Assembly (NCBI GenBank): GCA_947624365.1
Contig: CANQJY010000042.1
Span: 1-8,777 of the forward strand
From: an uncultured Clostridia bacterium
Lineage (GTDB): Bacteria; Bacillota; Clostridia; TANB77; CAG-508
Direction: 5' to 3'
DNA: 8,777 bases
Shown in pieces: positions 5,919-8,777 of this stretch. Numbering within the stretch: the first letter of the stretch is position 1; the number at the start of each line of letters is the position of its first letter. Made by a program: the position numbers and the translations under genes. Under the pieces are notes generated by a model. It ran no database searches and was not told the origin of the DNA. It saw nothing but the letters and a program-made list of their open reading frames with translations.

Positions 5919-8777
5919 TTATCCAAATAAACTAATTTGATTGCTTTGGCTCATTCCATCTAAGCATCCAAATTTTTTTAATAAATCTGTTACTGATGTT
6001 CCTACTTTTGAACGCATTTTCAAGTCATCAATTGACATAAATTTTCTTTCTGATCTTGCATTTTCAATTCCTTCTGCCGCAACTGTTCCTAGTCCTGGAA
6101 TACTGTTTAATGGTGGTCGTATTCCATTTTCTTCTACTATAAATTTAGTTGCACTAGATAAATATAAGTCAATTGGTAAGAAATTAATTCCTCTTTCATA
6201 CATTTCTAACACAAGTTCTAATACAGGATACATTGTTTTGTCTTTTTGAGTTGCATTATTCCCTAGTAAATCAATTTCTTTCATTTTATTTTTTACTTTT
6301 TCTTTTCCTTGACACATAATTTCATAGTCAAAATCATCTGATGCTCTGATTGAGAAAAATGCTGCATAATATGCTTTAGGCTCATGTACCTTAAACCAAG
6401 CAATTCTAAATGCGTTCGTTACATATGCTACTGCGTGAGCTTTTGGAAACATATATTGTATTTTTTCACAAGATTTAATATACCAATCTGGTACATTATG
6501 CTCCCTCATCATTTTTACATATTCAGGCCATTTTGATTCTTTTAATGCTTTTCCTTTACGAACTGTTTCCATTATTTTAAATGCTGAATTTGATGGTAAT
6601 CCTTGTTTGATAAGATATATCATTATATCATCACGACAGCAAATAGCTTCTGTTAATGTTACAGTTTTTTCTTTAATTAAATCTTGTGTATTTCCTACCC
6701 ATACATCTGTGCCATGTGATAATCCTGAAATACATATTAATTCATTAAATGTTGTTGGTTTTGTTTCTAATAACATTCCTCTAACAAACTTTGTTCCAAA
6801 TTCTGGTATTCCATAAGTTCCTACTTCTGTTTTTATTTGTTCTGTAGTAACACCAAGTGCTTTTGTCGAACTAAAAATTGACATGGTTTCTTTATCATCA
6901 AGTGGTACTTTTGTTGGATCAATTCCTGTAATATCTTGTAACATACGAATAACAGTCGGATCGTCATGACCTAGTATATCAAGTTTTAGTAAATTATTAT
7001 CAATTGAATGATAATCAAAATGTGTTGTAATAATATCTGAGTTTGGATCATCTGCTGGATGCTGTACAGGACAAAATTCATAAATTTCTCTTCCTTTTGG
7101 AACAACAATAATTCCTCCTGGATGTTGCCCTGTTGTTCTTTTTATTCCTGTACATCCACTTGATAAACGATTAATTTCCGCTTGATTTATTGGAATATGT
7201 CTTTCTTCAAAATAGTTTTTTACATATCCATATGCCGTTTTATCTTTTACTGTTCCTATTGTTCCTGCTTTAAATGTTGTGCCTTTTCCAAATATTACTT
7301 CAGTATAGCGATGAGCTTTTGCTTGATATTCTCCTGAAAAGTTTAAGTCAATATCTGGTTCTTTATCACCATTAAATCCTAAGAAAGTTTCAAATGGAAT
7401 ATCCATACCATCTTTCATTAGTTTATGTCCACATTTTGGACATTCTTTATCTGGCAAATCATATCCGTTTTTATAGCCATAATCTGTAAAATCTGAATAC
7501 TTGCAATTTGGACATCTATAATGTGGTGGCAAAGAATTTACTTCTGTAATACCTGTCATATTAGCTACAAATGATGAACCTACTGATCCTCTTGAGCCCA
7601 CAATATATCCATCTTCATTTGATTTCCATACTAATTTTTGTGCAATAATGTACATAACTGAAAATCCATTTTTTATTATAGATTCCAATTCTTTATCTAA
7701 TCGAGTTTGTACAATTTCTGGTAGATCTTCTCCATATAATTCATGTGCCTTATTATATGCAATATCTTTAATTGTTTGCTCACAACCTGGAATATGTGGT
7801 GGACATTTTTCAGGTGATATTGGGCTAATTTGTTCACACATATCTGATATCTTATTTGTATTTGTTACAACAACTTCATATGCTTTTTCTTCTCCTAAAT
7901 AGCTAAATTCTTGTAACATTTCTTCTGTTGTTCTTAAATATAAAGGTGCTTGGTTATCTGCATCTTCATATTTTTGTCCTGCTTCTAAAATACGTCTATA
8001 AATCTCATCTTGTGGATCCATAAAATGTACGTCTCCTGTTGCAACTACTAATTTATTTAATTTTTCCCCTAACTGTACAATTTTTCTGTTAATATCACGT
8101 AATTCCTCTTCATCTCTTACTGTTCCATTTCTGATTAAAAATTGATTATTTGCAATTGGTTGAATTTCTAAATAGTCATATTCTTGTGCAATTTGTTCAA
8201 TTTCTTCATCTGTTCTTCCTTGTTCAATAGCTTGATATAATTCTCCTGCTTCACATGCACTACCTATAATTAAACCTTCTGAATATTTTTTAAATAAACT
8301 TTTTAAAATGCGTGGTTTTCTATAAAAATAATGTAAATGAGATAAAGATATTAATCTATATAAATTACGTAATCCTATATAATTTTTTGCTAAAATAATT
8401 GCATGATATGTTTTTAACTTTTTGTATTCTTCCTTTTTTGCTTCTTTATCTTGTGCTACCCTATCAATGTCTTCAATGGTTTTTGCTCCTCTTTTTTGTA
8501 ACATTTCTAGCATAACTTTAAATACTTTTACTGTTGTATCTACATCATCTAATGCTCTATGAGCTACTTCTACTTTAATTCCTAAATTTTCTGCAATTTT
8601 TCCTAATTTGTATTTTTTGTAATCTGGAAATAAATCTTTAGCTAAGCTTAAGGTATCAATATAAGTATAATTAAATTCATATCCTAATGATTTAGCATTT
8701 TGTTTTAAAAATCCCATATCAAAATTTGCATTGTGTGCAACAATAACACTATCTCCTAAAAAATCTAATAATTTAGG
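5919..8777 (-). CDS. polC: DNA polymerase III alpha subunit, PolC type (N-terminal part beyond window edge)
   Basis: This is the replicative polymerase of low-GC Gram-positives, with a built-in 3'-5' proofreading exonuclease; it acts at the fork with the beta clamp. The frame is open to the window edge, so 952 C-terminal residues are visible of about 1,440 in Bacillus subtilis PolC. Numbered from the edge: the exonuclease ends with VAHNANFD (13-20) and HRALDD (His73, Asp78). The rest of the PHP domain follows (ATGDVHFMDP, 246-255). A zinc finger has Cys422, Cys425, Cys446 and Cys449. The catalytic palm has PDIDLNFS (Asp475 and Asp477) and LLKLDILGHDD (Asp600), with a helix-hairpin-helix at PGLGTVAAEGI (894-904). 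QISLF at the extreme C-terminus matches the beta-clamp-binding motif. All key residues seen are intact. The ATG at 8717 is internal, not the start. It ends at the bidirectional terminator. Confidence 0.98.
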   Translation of the reverse strand, partial: PKLLDFLGDSVIVAHNANFDMGFLKQNAKSLGYEFNYTYIDTLSLAKDLFPDYKKYKLGKIAENLGIKVEVAHRALDDVDTTVKVFKVMLEMLQKRGAKTIEDIDRVAQDKEAKKEEYKKLKTYHAIILAKNYIGLRNLYRLISLSHLHYFYRKPRILKSLFKKYSEGLIIGSACEAGELYQAIEQGRTDEEIEQIAQEYDYLEIQPIANNQFLIRNGTVRDEEELRDINRKIVQLGEKLNKLVVATGDVHFMDPQDEIYRRILEAGQKYEDADNQAPLYLRTTEEMLQEFSYLGEEKAYEVVVTNTNKISDMCEQISPISPEKCPPHIPGCEQTIKDIAYNKAHELYGEDLPEIVQTRLDKELESIIKNGFSVMYIIAQKLVWKSNEDGYIVGSRGSVGSSFVANMTGITEVNSLPPHYRCPNCKYSDFTDYGYKNGYDLPDKECPKCGHKLMKDGMDIPFETFLGFNGDKEPDIDLNFSGEYQAKAHRYTEVIFGKGTTFKAGTIGTVKDKTAYGYVKNYFEERHIPINQAEINRLSSGCTGIKRTTGQHPGGIIVVPKGREIYEFCPVQHPADDPNSDIITTHFDYHSIDNNLLKLDILGHDDPTVIRMLQDITGIDPTKVPLDDKETMSIFSSTKALGVTTEQIKTEVGTYGIPEFGTKFVRGMLLETKPTTFNELICISGLSHGTDVWVGNTQDLIKEKTVTLTEAICCRDDIMIYLIKQGLPSNSAFKIMETVRKGKALKESKWPEYVKMMREHNVPDWYIKSCEKIQYMFPKAHAVAYVTNAFRIAWFKVHEPKAYYAAFFSIRASDDFDYEIMCQGKEKVKNKMKEIDLLGNNATQKDKTMYPVLELVLEMYERGINFLPIDLYLSSATKFIVEENGIRPPLNSIPGLGTVAAEGIENARSERKFMSIDDLKMRSKVGTSVTDLLKKFGCLDGMSQSNQISLFG

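Noticed and set aside
5919..8717. polC starting at the ATG at 8717
   Set aside because: The frame is open to the window edge and the 20 codons before it encode the exonuclease motif VAHNANFD, so this Met is internal.

Overview
The window comes from an AT-rich, low-GC Gram-positive bacterium, most likely a member of the Clostridia. The evidence is a PolC-type replicative polymerase (the Firmicutes form), strong AGGAGG-like ribosome binding sites, use of TTG and GTG as start codons, sigma-A-type TTGACA/TATAAT promoters, and strongly AT-biased codons. I cannot name the genus from the sequence alone. No RNA genes, CRISPR arrays, insertion sequences or prophage structural genes are visible.

Layout from the right-hand end: polC (minus strand, N-terminal part beyond the window edge) ends at a bidirectional hairpin terminator shared with a small convergent plus-strand gene of 69 codons. 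That small gene has its own near-consensus promoter and a strong ribosome binding site. It is transcribed divergently from metG (methionyl-tRNA synthetase, a short form without the C-terminal tRNA-binding domain), which ends at its own hairpin. A new sigma-A promoter then drives a minus-strand unit: a membrane-anchored polysaccharide deacetylase, a large coiled-coil-rich protein of unknown function, and a secreted GH25 lysozyme that runs off the left edge. The two enzymes are expected to act on peptidoglycan outside the membrane, so the left half looks like a cell-wall-modifying operon with an unknown, apparently cytoplasmic, partner.

The most notable observation is in that unknown partner. 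Two open frames (1711-2826 and 526-1515, minus strand) lie in the same reading frame, separated by one TAA. The 65 codons after the TAA contain no stop, no ATG/GTG/TTG and no ribosome binding site, yet read as a charged, protein-like linker running into a coiled coil. They look like one gene of about 766 codons interrupted by a single nonsense codon: a recent pseudogene, a strain-level off switch, stop-codon readthrough, or a sequencing error. A second point of interest is a perfect 13-bp terminator-like hairpin that sits four bases before the lysozyme ribosome binding site, so lysozyme expression must either survive read-through or be attenuated.

The rest (polC, metG) is ordinary housekeeping. 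I found no convincing new defence or mobile system here.
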